Assembly: GCF_011044155.1 (NCBI RefSeq)
Contig: NZ_CP049056.1
Coordinates: 248,001 to 312,000, forward strand
Source: Pikeienuella piscinae
GTDB lineage: Bacteria; Pseudomonadota; Alphaproteobacteria; Rhodobacterales; Rhodobacteraceae
DNA: 64,000 nucleotides
Reading direction: 5' to 3'
In this document: positions 36,538 through 47,511 of the stretch, in pieces
How the letters are laid out: the number at the start of each line of letters is the position of its first letter
Numbering within the stretch: the first letter of the stretch is position 1
Position numbers and translations under genes: made by a program
Notes under the pieces: generated by a model
Told to the model about the DNA's origin: nothing
Database searches by the model: none
The model's input: only the letters and a program-made list of their open reading frames with translations

Positions 36538-36924
36538 TTTCGGGATCATGGCCGACCTTCATCGCCGACCGAGCCAGATGCGGGATGTTCGTCGCGCAGG
36601 TCTGCTCCATCACAGCGCCCAATGGTTCTGGACCGTCTTCGCGCCGCGGCCGAGTCGGTGCGCGGCGGCCTTGCAGGAATGTCCGGCGACCGCCTCGACA
36701 ATCACGCCCATCTCGCACGGCGTCAGGCCATCGAATCGGCGGCGAAAGAACAATTGCTCGGGACCGGCGACGCTCACCGCCCTCATCGCGGCGCCGATCC
36801 GCGTGAGCAGCTTGGAGCCGTCATGGGGTTTCTCGGGAAAGCCTATCGCACCGGCGCGAAGCGAATCGACGGCCATCCCCGTAGCGTCACGCCCAGTGGC
36901 GATGATCAACCGCGTTGTCGAGGG
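36538..36924 (-). pseudogene. fixJ pseudogene, 5'-truncated and frameshifted
   Basis: The frame begins just after a TAG with STTRLIIATGRDATG, aligning to residue 75 onward of the intact FixJ. It continues through SLRAGAIGFPEKPHD, LTPCEMGVIVEAVAG and AHRLGRGAKTVQNHWA. There a one-base deletion (five bases where six are expected, near 36611-36616) shifts to another frame that carries VMEQTCATNIPHLAR and MKVGHDPE, matching the FixJ tail. The receiver half with the phospho-Asp is missing. Confidence 0.82.
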
Positions 36925-37098
36925 CTAAGGGCGCGCCGCCGTATCGCGCCGCGCGAAGAACGCAGCTTTCAGCGCGGCGGATCGTCAGGCGGCTCCCGCC
37001 GATAGCACCCTCGGCGCAGGGCGTGCCGCGCCGGGGTCACGAGGCGCGGCTCTCGTGCGGCGATGGCCGGTCTCGCGGCGAAATACCCGGAACGGCTT
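36925..37098. other. Short region between fixJ pseudogene and N-ATPase-operon promoter
   Basis: No feature seen; upstream homology to fixJ stops at the TAG codon. Confidence 0.35.
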
Positions 37099-37112
37099 TT
37101 GACCGAGGTCAA
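37099..37112. promoter_or_regulatory. FixK-type box variant TTGACCGAGGTCAA
   Basis: A perfect TTGAC-N4-GTCAA palindrome, 94 bp before the first small ORF of the hdeD/N-ATPase operon. Confidence 0.65.
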
Positions 37113-37206
37113 TGCGACGATCGCTTCTGGCGACGATACGGGCTGAAAGCGGGGCGACGTTCGTGCGCGGGTCCTGCGGAGGCGACTGCCGAAAAGAGGA
37201 CGAGAC

Positions 37207-37323
37207 ATGAGCGCCTCACTCGACTTTCAACCTATGGATGGCGGCCCGCCTTCGCTTTCGAGGCGCGCAGAGGCGGGAGCGCGTGAGCGGACCGCAATTG
37301 CAAAGGATACGAGGAATGAATGA
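37207..37323 (+). CDS. Small ORF (38 aa) at the head of the hdeD/N-ATPase operon
   Basis: Starts with MSASLDFQPMDGG after AGAGGA at six-base spacing and ends in a stop that overlaps the hdeD start by 8 bp. The product is short and hydrophilic, with no family I know. It may be a real microprotein or a leader that couples translation into hdeD. Confidence 0.45.
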   Translation: MSASLDFQPMDGGPPSLSRRAEAGARERTAIAKDTRNE

Positions 37324-37933
37324 GCTGACAGGATATCCGAACCGCGGCTGGTGGCTGTTCCTGCTGCGCGGGATCGTCGCCATCGCATTCGGCGTCGCCG
37401 CTTTCGTCTGGCCGACACTGACATTGACCGTCCTGATCGCTTTGTTCGGCGCCTACGTGTTTGTCGATGGCGCATTCGGCCTGGCGCACGCGATCCGCAG
37501 CCGCGGCTGGCTGCCGCACTGGTGGCTTGGGGCGCTGGAAGGCGCGCTGGGCGTCGTCTTGGGGCTGCTGGCGTTCCTCGCTCCCGGGGTTACGGCGTTC
37601 GTCCTGCTGATGATCATCGCGACATGGGCGATCATCGGCGGCGCCCTCAGGATTGCGCTGGCGATCTGGATGCGCCGTGAAATTCGGGGGGAATGGTTCC
37701 TGATCGTGAGCGGCGCGCTCTCGATCCTGTTCGGTGTACTGTTGTTTGTCGTTCCGGAAGCCGGAATCCTTTCGGTGATCTGGCTGATCGGATTCTACGC
37801 GATCCTGTTTGGCGGGCTCATCGTCGGGCTGGCGTTGCGGTTGCGCCGTGAAACCGTGGGGTTGGCCCGGATGGCGTCGCCAATGTCTCTGGGGGCGGGT
37901 CGGCCCATCGAATCCGGTGGGAAAGGCGTATGA
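37316..37933 (+). CDS. HdeD-family membrane protein
   Basis: The 205-residue inner-membrane protein has six predicted helices in three pairs (WLFLLRGIVAIAFGVAAF, LTVLIALFGAYVFVDG, VLLMIIATWAIIGGALRIAL, LSVIWLIGFYAILFGGLIVG), typical of the DUF308/HdeD family linked with acid and stress resistance. The start is the ATG after GAGGA. Its stop overlaps a 33-codon ORF, itself 3 bp before atpD, so it appears to be co-transcribed with the N-ATPase. Confidence 0.82.
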   Translation: MNELTGYPNRGWWLFLLRGIVAIAFGVAAFVWPTLTLTVLIALFGAYVFVDGAFGLAHAIRSRGWLPHWWLGALEGALGVVLGLLAFLAPGVTAFVLLMIIATWAIIGGALRIALAIWMRREIRGEWFLIVSGALSILFGVLLFVVPEAGILSVIWLIGFYAILFGGLIVGLALRLRRETVGLARMASPMSLGAGRPIESGGKGV

Positions 37934-38031
37934 AACGTCTGCGGAACATGGTGGCGGCGATCACCGCCGACAACTTCGTTCGCATCATGGCGGCGCGGCG
38001 CCCGTTCGATAAGGGCAGGGCGGAGGGCTGA
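37930..38031 (+). CDS. Small basic ORF (33 aa) linking hdeD and atpD
   Basis: ATG overlaps the hdeD stop (ATGA) and the ORF ends 3 bp before the atpD start. The product begins MKRLRNMVAAITADNF, is strongly basic and could form an amphipathic helix. I know no family. Its tight fit between two genes suggests translation, whether as a product or as a coupling device. Confidence 0.45.
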   Translation: MKRLRNMVAAITADNFVRIMAARRPFDKGRAEG

Positions 38032-39838
<1,807 letters not shown>

Positions 39839-39842
<4 letters not shown>

Positions 39843-40123
39843 CGGACCGGAACCGCAAGCAGGTCGACGAGATCGGCCACAGCGCGGCGCGCAAGAAGAC
39901 CGCGCGCGACAATCCGGGGCCCAGTCCTCTGCGCGGGGTCGCGGTATTTGGAACGATCGGCTGGGCGATCGCCGTTCCGACGGTCGCCGGGGCGTTTCTG
40001 GGCCTTTGGCTGGACCGGACGCGGCCGCAGGATTTTTCATGGACCATCGCGCTGATTCTCGGCGGCGTCGTGATCGGCGTCGCCATCGCATGGGCCTGGA
40101 TCGACAGGGAGAAGAGCGAATGA
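39839..40123 (+). CDS. atpQ: N-ATPase AtpQ (AtpI/Gene1-like membrane protein)
   Basis: The 94-residue protein has a charged N-terminus (RKQVDEIGHSAARKK) and two membrane helices (GTIGWAIAVPTVAGAFLGLW and ALILGGVVIGVAIAWAWI). AtpQ is one of two small membrane proteins specific to N-ATPase operons and is thought to help assembly or ion supply. Four-bp overlaps occur on both sides. Confidence 0.85.
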
Positions 40124-40413
40124 TGACGCCAGTCTTGGATTTCGGCCTGTTCGGGTTAGGTCTGCTGGCCGGGGCGATGGCCGCCGCGCTGTTCTTCGCT
40201 GGGCTTGCGTGGGGGATGCGGCTGGCGCTGCGCGCCGCGCGTCCCGTTTCGGTCCTGCTGGCGAGCGCGGCGTTGCGCATCGCGCTGCTGCTCGGCGTGG
40301 GCTGGTGGGTGGCCGCGCAGGGTATGGCGGCGGGCGTCGGCTTCGCTCTCGCGTTCCTCGCGATGCGGCTGGCGCTGCTGGCGACGTTGCGCGCCGGCGA
40401 CGAGGTGACGTGA
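40120..40413 (+). CDS. atpR: N-ATPase AtpR membrane protein
   Basis: The 97-residue, very hydrophobic protein has about three membrane helices and arginine residues within them (WGMRLALRAARPVSVLLAS, AALRIALLLGVGWWV, LAMRLALLATL). The family is the second N-ATPase-specific subunit; buried Arg residues are proposed to contact the c-ring during assembly. It overlaps atpB by 1 bp. Confidence 0.87.
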   Translation: MMTPVLDFGLFGLGLLAGAMAAALFFAGLAWGMRLALRAARPVSVLLASAALRIALLLGVGWWVAAQGMAAGVGFALAFLAMRLALLATLRAGDEVT

Positions 40414-41111
40414 TGGAGCTGACGCCCGACGACACAATCGTCCTTACGGTTGGCGGCTTCGCTCTGAACGCCACGATCCTCTTTACCTGGATCGTCATGG
40501 CGATCCTGACAGCCGTTTCGGTCCTGATCACCCGGAACCTGCGCCCCGATGTGCCCCCGGACCGCTGGCGCACCACGCTCGAAGCTATCGTGCTGACCAT
40601 TCAAAGCCAGATTGATGAGATCAGCGCGCGACCCGATCGCCGGTTGCTCTATTTCGCAGGCACGCTGTTCCTGTTCATCGTGACGTCCAACCTGCTGATG
40701 ATCGTGCCCGGTTGGCGTTCGCCCACGGCATCGCTGTCCACGACAGCTGCGTTGGCGTTGGCGGTGCTGGTGGCGGCGCCGCTTTTCGGGATCAGCAGCC
40801 GCGGCCTCGGCGGCTATCTGCACAGCTATGTGGAGCCGAACGTGATCATGCTGCCTTTCAACATCATCGGCGAGTTCTCGCGCGGGGTATCGCTGGCGAT
40901 CCGGCTCTACGGCAATGTGATGAGCGGTGCGGTGATCGCCGCGATCCTGCTGGGCGTCGCGCCGTTCTTCTTTCCGGTGGTGATGGACATGCTGGGCCTG
41001 CTGACCGGCGTCGTCCAAGCCTACATTTTCGCGATTCTAGCCATTGTCTACATCTCTTCGGCCACCACGCCGCCCGACAGCTCATCCCTCCCCGCACAGG
41101 AGCAGACATGA
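40413..41111 (+). CDS. atpB: N-ATPase subunit a
   Basis: The 232-residue membrane stator subunit has the conserved Arg in VSLAIRLYGNVMSG, which faces the c-ring, and the VPGWRSPTASLSTTAALAL and FAILAIVYISSA segments. It overlaps atpE by 4 bp. Confidence 0.93.
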   Translation: MELTPDDTIVLTVGGFALNATILFTWIVMAILTAVSVLITRNLRPDVPPDRWRTTLEAIVLTIQSQIDEISARPDRRLLYFAGTLFLFIVTSNLLMIVPGWRSPTASLSTTAALALAVLVAAPLFGISSRGLGGYLHSYVEPNVIMLPFNIIGEFSRGVSLAIRLYGNVMSGAVIAAILLGVAPFFFPVVMDMLGLLTGVVQAYIFAILAIVYISSATTPPDSSSLPAQEQT

Positions 41112-41398
41112 CCGATCTCGCCATCATCGCCGCAATCTCGATCTTCACCGCCGGTCTGACGGTTTCCTTCGGCGCACTCGGCCCGGCCTTGGGCGAAGGG
41201 CGTGCCGCGGCCTCCGCGCTGTCGTCCATCGCGCAGCAGCCGGACGCCGCCTCGTCCCTGTCGCGCACGCTGTTCGTCAGCCTCGCGATGATCGAATCCA
41301 CCGCCATCTACTGCTTCGTGGTGGCGATGATCCTGCTTTTCGCCAATCCGTTTTGGAACGCGGCTCTGGAGTCTGCGGGGCAGGGCGCGGGCGGCTGA
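41108..41398 (+). CDS. atpE: N-ATPase subunit c
   Basis: The 96-residue two-helix rotor subunit. The first helix has LGPALGEGRAAASAL with Glu30; the second has the ion-site block ESTAIY with Glu63, Ser64, Thr65 and Tyr68. The ES-T-Y pattern is that of Na+-binding c subunits. However, helix 1 has Glu where Na+ rings usually have Gln, giving a two-carboxylate site that has been associated with H+ in N-type rotors. The ion is therefore uncertain. Three bp separate it from atpF. Confidence 0.93.
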   Translation: MTDLAIIAAISIFTAGLTVSFGALGPALGEGRAAASALSSIAQQPDAASSLSRTLFVSLAMIESTAIYCFVVAMILLFANPFWNAALESAGQGAGG

Positions 41399-41400
41399 AA

Positions 41401-42159
41401 ATGTCGATCGACAGCATCACCGTCGCGGCCCAGCTGATCAACTTTCTGGTTCTGGTGTGGCTGCTGAAACGGTTCCTCTATCGCCCGATCCTGGACGGGA
41501 TCGACGCGCGTGAACGCCAGATCGCCGAACGTATGTCCGAGGCTGCGCGCGTGTGCGAGTCGGCTGAAAAGGCTGCGGCCGAACACCGGGCGGAAATCCA
41601 GCGCCTGAAGGCGGCGCGTGAGGAAGCATTGGAACAGGCCCATCGCGAAGCGAAGGCCGAGCGTGACGCCATGCTGTCGGCCGCGCGCGCGCGACTGACG
41701 AGCGAACAGGAGGCCCGTGAGGCCGAGCGCGAGCAGGAGGCCCGCCGCTACACCGAACGGCTGCACCGCAAGGGGGCGGCGGCGCTGGTCGCCCTGACGC
41801 GCAAGGCGCTCGGCGATTTGTCGGACGAGACGCTGGAAGAGCGCGTCGTCGCTCGCACCGTCTCGCGCCTCGCGCGTATGGCGGGCGATCTGAAGGCGGC
41901 GGCGGGCGACAGCCGCGAGGCGGTCGTGACGACCAGCGGGACGCTGCCTGAGGAACTGCGCGCGCGGATCAACGAAGCGGTCGTCGGCGCGCTGCCCGGA
42001 ACGCAGGTGCGCTATGCGACCGAGCCGGGGCGATCGGCCGGCCTGTCGCTGCGGCTGGGAGGGGCGCAGCTCGGCTGGACCGTGGACGACTATGTCGATG
42101 GCTTGCAAGCCATTCTGGACGACGCCGGAGCACGAAAGGGGCGCGCCGGTGCCGCATGA
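41401..42159 (+). CDS. atpF: N-ATPase subunit b, extended (b/delta-like)
   Basis: The 252-residue stator subunit has one N-terminal helix ([19 protein letters not shown]), a long charged coiled coil, and a C-terminal extension ([21 protein letters not shown], then [16 protein letters not shown]) that resembles the delta subunit. The operon has no separate delta gene, as is normal for N-ATPases. The stop lies inside the atpA start region. Confidence 0.9.
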   Translation: MSIDSITVAAQLINFLVLVWLLKRFLYRPILDGIDARERQIAERMSEAARVCESAEKAAAEHRAEIQRLKAAREEALEQAHREAKAERDAMLSAARARLTSEQEAREAEREQEARRYTERLHRKGAAALVALTRKALGDLSDETLEERVVARTVSRLARMAGDLKAAAGDSREAVVTTSGTLPEELRARINEAVVGALPGTQVRYATEPGRSAGLSLRLGGAQLGWTVDDYVDGLQAILDDAGARKGRAGAA

Positions 42160-43705
42160 TTCTCTCCGCGACGGCACAGACGATCTGCTTCAGGCGGTGC
42201 TCGACGCCCCTGCGCCCAAACCGCACCTGAGCGAGATTGGAACGGTCGCCGAGATCGGCGATGGCATCGCCATCGTCACCGGCCTTGCGCGCGCGCTGGT
42301 GGACGAGGTTCTGGACTTCGGCGGCGGGCTGTCCGGCATCGTCTTTGATCTTGAGCAGGACCGTCTTGGCGTCGTGCTGCTGGGCCCGTCGGAAGCGGTC
42401 GCGCCGGGGGCCGACGTGCGCCGGACGGGCCGGGTGGTCAGCGTCCCGGTTGGCTCCCGGCTGCTAGGCCGGGTCGTGGATGGTCTCGGGCGGCCACGGG
42501 ACGATCGCGGGCCGATCGGCTCCGATCTTTTCCGCCCCATCGAGGTCGACGCGCCTGGCATTCTCGATCGAAGGCCTGTGACGCGTCCGCTGGCGACGGG
42601 GCTCAAGGCCATCGACGCCGCCGTGCCCGTGGGCATGGGGCAGCGAGAACTGATCGTCGGCGACCGGCAGACCGGCAAGACCTCCATCGCCATCGACGCC
42701 ATCCTGAACCAGAAGGACACCGGCGTCTTGTGCATCTATTGCGCCATTGGCCAGCGCGGCGACGCCGTCGCCAAGGTTATCGGCGCGTTGCGCGACGGCG
42801 GCGTGATGGAAAACACCATCGTCATGTCTGCGGGCGACGAGGAGACGCCGGGCCAGGCCTATGTCGCGCCCTATGCCGCCATGTCCATGGCCGAGGCGCT
42901 GGCCGCCGACGGGCGCGACGTGTTGATCGTGCTGGATGACCTGACGCGCCACGCCCATTCCTATCGTGAACTGTCGCTCTTGCTGCGCCGTCCGCCGGGA
43001 CGAGAGGCGTTTCCGGGCGACATCTTTTATGTCCACGCCAGGCTGCTGGAACGCGCGGGGCAGTTCGGGCCGGGCGCCGGAGGCGGCTCCATCACCGCGC
43101 TTCCGGTGGTCGAGACGCAGGCGGCGAACCTTTCCGCCTATATCCCGACGAACCTGATTTCGATCACCGACGGACAGATTTACCTGTCGCCCCGGCTGGT
43201 GCGGAAGAACCAGTTTCCGGCTGTCGATCTGGGCGTGTCGGTCAGCCGCGTCGGCGGCAAAGCGCAGGCCCCTGCGCTACGCGAAGTGGCGGGCAACCTG
43301 CGCGTGACCCTGTCGCAATTCGAGGAGTTGGAGGAATTCGCCCGCTTTGGCACGCGGCTGGACGATGAGACGCGCGCGCGTCTGTCGCGCGGCGCCGCCG
43401 TGCGCGCCGCTCTGCGCCAGCCTGAACGCGAACCCATGCCCGCCAGCGATCAACTCGCAGTCCTGATCGCGGCGATGGAGGGGCTGTTCGACGGCATGGA
43501 CGAACCGGCGCTGGCGGCGGCGACCGGCGCCATCCGCGCCGCGCTTCGCGACGATGGGGATGCGGCGCGCGAAATGATCGCGTCCGGTCGGCGGCTGGAC
43601 GACCAGGACCGCGCGCGCATCGTCGACCTAGCGCGCGCGGCGATCGGGGAACGCGGCCAGATGAATGCCGAAGGGAGGGAGGATCCTCATGGTTCAGACG
43701 CTTGA
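42149..43705 (+). CDS. atpA: N-ATPase subunit alpha
   Basis: The 518-residue regulatory head subunit has Walker [38 protein letters not shown] and [20 protein letters not shown]. The start is a GTG that overlaps the atpF end by 11 bp; the atpG start lies within its own 3' end. Confidence 0.94.
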   Translation: MPHDSLRDGTDDLLQAVLDAPAPKPHLSEIGTVAEIGDGIAIVTGLARALVDEVLDFGGGLSGIVFDLEQDRLGVVLLGPSEAVAPGADVRRTGRVVSVPVGSRLLGRVVDGLGRPRDDRGPIGSDLFRPIEVDAPGILDRRPVTRPLATGLKAIDAAVPVGMGQRELIVGDRQTGKTSIAIDAILNQKDTGVLCIYCAIGQRGDAVAKVIGALRDGGVMENTIVMSAGDEETPGQAYVAPYAAMSMAEALAADGRDVLIVLDDLTRHAHSYRELSLLLRRPPGREAFPGDIFYVHARLLERAGQFGPGAGGGSITALPVVETQAANLSAYIPTNLISITDGQIYLSPRLVRKNQFPAVDLGVSVSRVGGKAQAPALREVAGNLRVTLSQFEELEEFARFGTRLDDETRARLSRGAAVRAALRQPEREPMPASDQLAVLIAAMEGLFDGMDEPALAAATGAIRAALRDDGDAAREMIASGRRLDDQDRARIVDLARAAIGERGQMNAEGREDPHGSDA

Positions 43706-44585
43706 GCGCCTCACTCGTCGCACTGATACGATGCAGAGCATTCGCGGTATCGTGCGCACGATGAAAACGATGTCCGCGATCAACGCGGCCCCCTATGAAC
43801 AGGCCGCGCGGGCCATCGACGCCTGGCGCGACACCGTTCTGGGTGGGCTGCACGCCTTCCTGCATCTGAACGGCCCGCTGGCGCAGGACACGCCTCCGGA
43901 TGACCGGTCCATCCTGGTCGTGATGGGGTCCGATCACGGGCTTTGCGGCGCCTATAACGAGGTTCTGGCGATGGAGGCCCGACGTCATGTCGCGCCGGGT
44001 GAGACGGTCCGGGTTCTTTGCGTCGGAGCGCAGATGGAGGATGCGCTGCGCGGCGAGAAGATGGCGCCCGAAGTGACGCTTCTGCCGCCGGCAAACGCCG
44101 ACGGTCTGAACCGGCTGGCGGGCGAACTGGTCACGCGGCTGGAGCGCATGCGCGGAGACGACCGCGTCACGCTGATCTACACGCAGCGCGCCGCCCATGG
44201 TCGTCAGGCGCCGGTTGCCCTGCCGCTGCTACCGCTGGACGAGGGGATGCTGGAGGAACTGGCGGCGCGGCCCTGGACCTCACGCAGTTTGCCGCAATTC
44301 TCTATGGCTGCGCCGGCCCTGCTGGCGGCGCTGGTCCGCAACCTCCTCTACGCGACCGTCCACCGCGCCGCGGCCGAGGCCCTGATGACCGAGAACGCGG
44401 CGCGTCTGGCGCGGATGCAGCAGGCCGAACAGTCGGTGGACGAACGGTTGGAGGATCTGCGGTCGGAAACTCGCTCGGTTCGCCAGAGCGAGATCACAAC
44501 CGAGCTTCTGGACGTGATCGTCGGATTCGAGGCTCTCCGGGCCCGTAACCGTAGCGAGGCGCGGCGCGTCGCCGGGGCGGACTGA
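43689..44585 (+). CDS. atpG: N-ATPase subunit gamma
   Basis: The 298-residue central-shaft subunit: N-terminal helix [46 protein letters not shown] and the C-terminal helix [14 protein letters not shown] leading to [16 protein letters not shown] chose the ATG preceded by GGGAGG rather than the one eight codons upstream. It is the last gene of the N-ATPase operon. Confidence 0.92.
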   Translation: MVQTLERLTRRTDTMQSIRGIVRTMKTMSAINAAPYEQAARAIDAWRDTVLGGLHAFLHLNGPLAQDTPPDDRSILVVMGSDHGLCGAYNEVLAMEARRHVAPGETVRVLCVGAQMEDALRGEKMAPEVTLLPPANADGLNRLAGELVTRLERMRGDDRVTLIYTQRAAHGRQAPVALPLLPLDEGMLEELAARPWTSRSLPQFSMAAPALLAALVRNLLYATVHRAAAEALMTENAARLARMQQAEQSVDERLEDLRSETRSVRQSEITTELLDVIVGFEALRARNRSEARRVAGAD

Positions 44586-44611
44586 TCGTCAGGAGAAGGT
44601 CGACCGTCAGG

Positions 44612-44840
44612 CGGACATACCGTGCGATTCCGCCCGGCTCGGGTGGCGTGGCGCAAGGGTCGAGCGCGCCGATGGCGGCATGATCCTCACCATGCGCCTG
44701 CAAAGCAATTCGGGTCAGTTCGCGCAATTCTTCCTTGATCGCCATGAACTGGAAATAGCGCGAATTGTCGGAGTGACGCCCGAATCCGGCTTGCAGCGGA
44801 TGCCGGTCGTCAGCGGTCGCCGGACGGATCAGAGTTTGCG
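44612..44840 (-). pseudogene. GNAT acetyltransferase remnant
   Basis: The minus-strand frame carries TLIRPATADDRHPLQAGF, then SRYFQFMAIKEELRELT and HAAIGALD, then GGIARYVR, in the order of GNAT N-acetyltransferases that occur beside USP genes. After ARYVR the sequence loses similarity and there is no acetyl-CoA-binding block (Q/RxxGxG/A). It is a 5' fragment between the convergent N-ATPase and acetate-kinase genes. Confidence 0.55.
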
Positions 44841-44899
44841 GCGCCGTTCCTGAATTTCGATTCCGACGAACCCCTCGATCTATTCTGCCCGTAATGGCC

Positions 44900-46099
44900 T
44901 CAAGCGCATGCGCCGCCTTGCTCCAGCGCATGCGCGACCGACCGGGCGATCACGCCTTCCTCGTCGGTGTCGATTCTCAGCAAGGCGACGTGGCTATCGT
45001 TCGAATGAAATGCTGTCTCGCCGCGCTTGTTCGCCTCCGCGTCAAGCGCGGCGCCAAGCCATTTCGCGCCTTCGGCGATGCGGGATCGGATTCCAGCGGA
45101 ATTCTCTCCGATCCCAGCGGTGAACACCAGCGCGTCGAGCCCGCCAAGCACCGCTGCAAGAGAGCCAATCTCGCGGATCGCGCGGTAACAGAAGAGATCG
45201 ATCGCCTCGCGGGCGTTCGGGTCCGAACTCGCCTCCAGCACGCGCATGTCATTGCTGACGCCGGACACGCCGAGCAGCCCGGATTCGCGATAGAGCATGT
45301 GGTGAACGTCAGCCGCCGCCATCCCTTTCTGCTCGATCAGGTGAAGCACCACCCCGGCGTCGAGCGATCCGCAGCGGCGGCCCATCATCAGCCCGTCGAG
45401 CGCGGTGAACCCCATGGTGGTGGCGACGCTCCTGCGGCCGTTCATGGCGCACATGCTGGCGCCGTTGCCCAGGTGCGCGACAATCACCCGTCCATTGGCG
45501 CGTTCGCCCAGATAGACCGGCAGCACGTCGGCTATGTGCTCGTAGGAAAGGCCGTGAAACCCGTAGCGAATCACGCCTTCGTCGCTGAGACGCCGCGGCA
45601 GGGCGAAAAGTTGCGCCAGCCGGGGCTGATTGTGATGAAAGCTGGTGTCGAAACAGGCGACCTGCGGAAGCTCCGGCGCGATATGCGACACCGCATCAAC
45701 CGCAGCGAGATTATGAGGTTGATGCAGGGGCGCGAGCGGGACGAGATCTTCGAGTTTTCGCCGCACGGTTTCGTCTATTCTGATCGGGCCTTCGAATGTC
45801 GGCCCGCCGTGGACGATGCGGTGGCCCACGGCGACAGGTCGGTACATGACGTATTCGCCGCGCAGCCGTTGCAGAAGCTGGGTGATGAGCCATTCATGGG
45901 TGGCGTCGGCCGGAATGGCGTTCAGCGGTTCGGTCACGACAAGCGCATGTTCGCCCATTCTGGCCGATAGGACGGGCGCCGATCCGATGCCGGTCACCTC
46001 ACCTCTCAGCAACGGCTTTCGCGCGCCCGCTTCGGCGGGATAAAGAGCGAACTTCAGGCTCGACGAGCCCGAGTTCGCGGTCACGATGACGTCTGTCAT
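44900..46099 (-). CDS. ackA: Acetate kinase (AckA/propionate kinase family)
   Basis: Forms ATP and acetate from acetyl phosphate and ADP. The ASKHA fold is complete: ANSGSSSLKFALY, GHRIVHGGP, FDTSFHHNQP with the family His, RYGFHGLSYEHI, VIVAHLGNGASM and FTAGIGENS. It has 399 residues, overlaps the phosphotransacetylase gene by 4 bp and is the last gene of the phaC-fabI-pta-ackA operon. Confidence 0.93.
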   Translation of the reverse strand: MTDVIVTANSGSSSLKFALYPAEAGARKPLLRGEVTGIGSAPVLSARMGEHALVVTEPLNAIPADATHEWLITQLLQRLRGEYVMYRPVAVGHRIVHGGPTFEGPIRIDETVRRKLEDLVPLAPLHQPHNLAAVDAVSHIAPELPQVACFDTSFHHNQPRLAQLFALPRRLSDEGVIRYGFHGLSYEHIADVLPVYLGERANGRVIVAHLGNGASMCAMNGRRSVATTMGFTALDGLMMGRRCGSLDAGVVLHLIEQKGMAAADVHHMLYRESGLLGVSGVSNDMRVLEASSDPNAREAIDLFCYRAIREIGSLAAVLGGLDALVFTAGIGENSAGIRSRIAEGAKWLGAALDAEANKRGETAFHSNDSHVALLRIDTDEEGVIARSVAHALEQGGACA

Positions 46100-47511
46100 G
46101 GCGCATCCAGGTTCTTGCGTCGGATGTAAAGTTGCGCCAGCGCCGCCGAGGTGAGGCGCGCAAGAACGTCATCCGCGCGGCTTGTCAGCATGATCGGCGC
46201 CCGCGCGCCGAGAACGAGCCCCGCCGCGTCTGCGCCTGCGAGATAGAGCAACTGCTTGGCGATCATGTTTCCCGCCTCCAGATCGGGGGCGACGAGAATG
46301 TCGGCGTCGCCCGCGACGGCGGAGACGATTCCCTTCGTCATGGCCGCCATGCGCGAGACGGCGTTATCGAAGGCGAGCGGCCCGTCGAGCTGGCCGCCGG
46401 TGATCTGCCCGCGCTCTGCCATCTTGCAGAGCCCGGCCGCGTCCACGGTCGAACTGATCTTGGCGTTGACCGTCTCGACCGCCGAGAGAAGAGCGACTTT
46501 CGGCGTCTCCACGCCAAGCGCGCGGACGAGATCGATGGCGTTCTGAACGATGTCGCGCTTGGCGTCGAGGTCGGGATATATGTTGATCGCGGCGTCGGTG
46601 ACGAATAGCGGTTTGGGATAGGTCGGCACGTCAAGCGCATAGACATGGCTCATGCGCCGCTCGGTGCGCAATCCGGTTTCGCGATTGACCACGGCGCGCA
46701 TGACCTCGTCCGTGTGCAGCTTGCCTTTCATGAGGGCTTCGGCCCGACCTGCGCGCACCATCGCCACGGCCTCTGCGGCCGCCGCGTGGCTATGCGGCGT
46801 ATCGACGATTTCCACTGAACCAAGGTCGATTTCAGCTTCCGCCGCCGCCGCGTGAATCTTGGCCTCCGGCCCGACCAGGATCGGCCGGATCAGGTCTTGC
46901 GCGGCCGCCTCCAGCGCACCTGTTAGCGACAGCTCATCGCAGGGGTGGATTACGGCGGTAACAACAGGTTCGAGTTCGCGGGTCGCCTCTATAAGCCGCC
47001 GGTAGCGTTCGCCGCGTTCGTGGAGATGCACTTCGGGCAGCGCGGTGCGAGGGCGGCGGATCTTCTCCGTTGGGGCGATCACCTCGGCCTCGCCCTTGAT
47101 GACCGTCTCGCCATCGGCGTTGAGGCAAACACAATCGAGGATCAGGCGCTTCTTGACGGCGTCCTTGGCGCGCACGGTGACTCGTGCGGTGATCGTGTCG
47201 CCCGGACTTACCGGATGCCGGAAGTTCAGCGACTGGTTGAGATAGATCGTTCCCGGCCCCGGCAGTTCGGTGCCGAGCACCGCCGAGATCAGCGAGCCGC
47301 CCCACATGCCGTGAGCGATCACTTCGTGGAACATGTCTGTTCGGGCGTAATCCTCATCGAGATGAGCGGGGTTGATATCCCCCGATACGATGGCGAACAG
47401 ATCGATGTCTTGCGGCGTCAGAGTGCGGGTGATCTCCGCCGAGTCGCCCAGGGAGATCTCATCGAAGGTTCTGTTCTCGACATATTGCATCTCGTTCACA
47501 ACGCGCCTCAT
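46096..47511 (-). CDS. MaoC domain-phosphate acetyl/butyryltransferase fusion
   Basis: The 471-residue protein begins with a MaoC hotdog-fold domain (SGDINPAHLDEDYART and HGMWGGSLISAVLG, residues ~15-145), followed by a PTA/PTB domain (residues ~165-471; KGKLHTDEVMRAVV, YPKPLFVTDAAINIYPDL, DAAGLCKMAERGQI). The family is annotated as bifunctional enoyl-CoA hydratase/phosphate acetyltransferase. It could turn an acyl-CoA into acyl phosphate for the adjacent acetate kinase. The start overlaps the fabI stop; MQYVEN is an alternative start. Confidence 0.88.
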   Translation of the reverse strand: MRRVVNEMQYVENRTFDEISLGDSAEITRTLTPQDIDLFAIVSGDINPAHLDEDYARTDMFHEVIAHGMWGGSLISAVLGTELPGPGTIYLNQSLNFRHPVSPGDTITARVTVRAKDAVKKRLILDCVCLNADGETVIKGEAEVIAPTEKIRRPRTALPEVHLHERGERYRRLIEATRELEPVVTAVIHPCDELSLTGALEAAAQDLIRPILVGPEAKIHAAAAEAEIDLGSVEIVDTPHSHAAAAEAVAMVRAGRAEALMKGKLHTDEVMRAVVNRETGLRTERRMSHVYALDVPTYPKPLFVTDAAINIYPDLDAKRDIVQNAIDLVRALGVETPKVALLSAVETVNAKISSTVDAAGLCKMAERGQITGGQLDGPLAFDNAVSRMAAMTKGIVSAVAGDADILVAPDLEAGNMIAKQLLYLAGADAAGLVLGARAPIMLTSRADDVLARLTSAALAQLYIRRKNLDAP

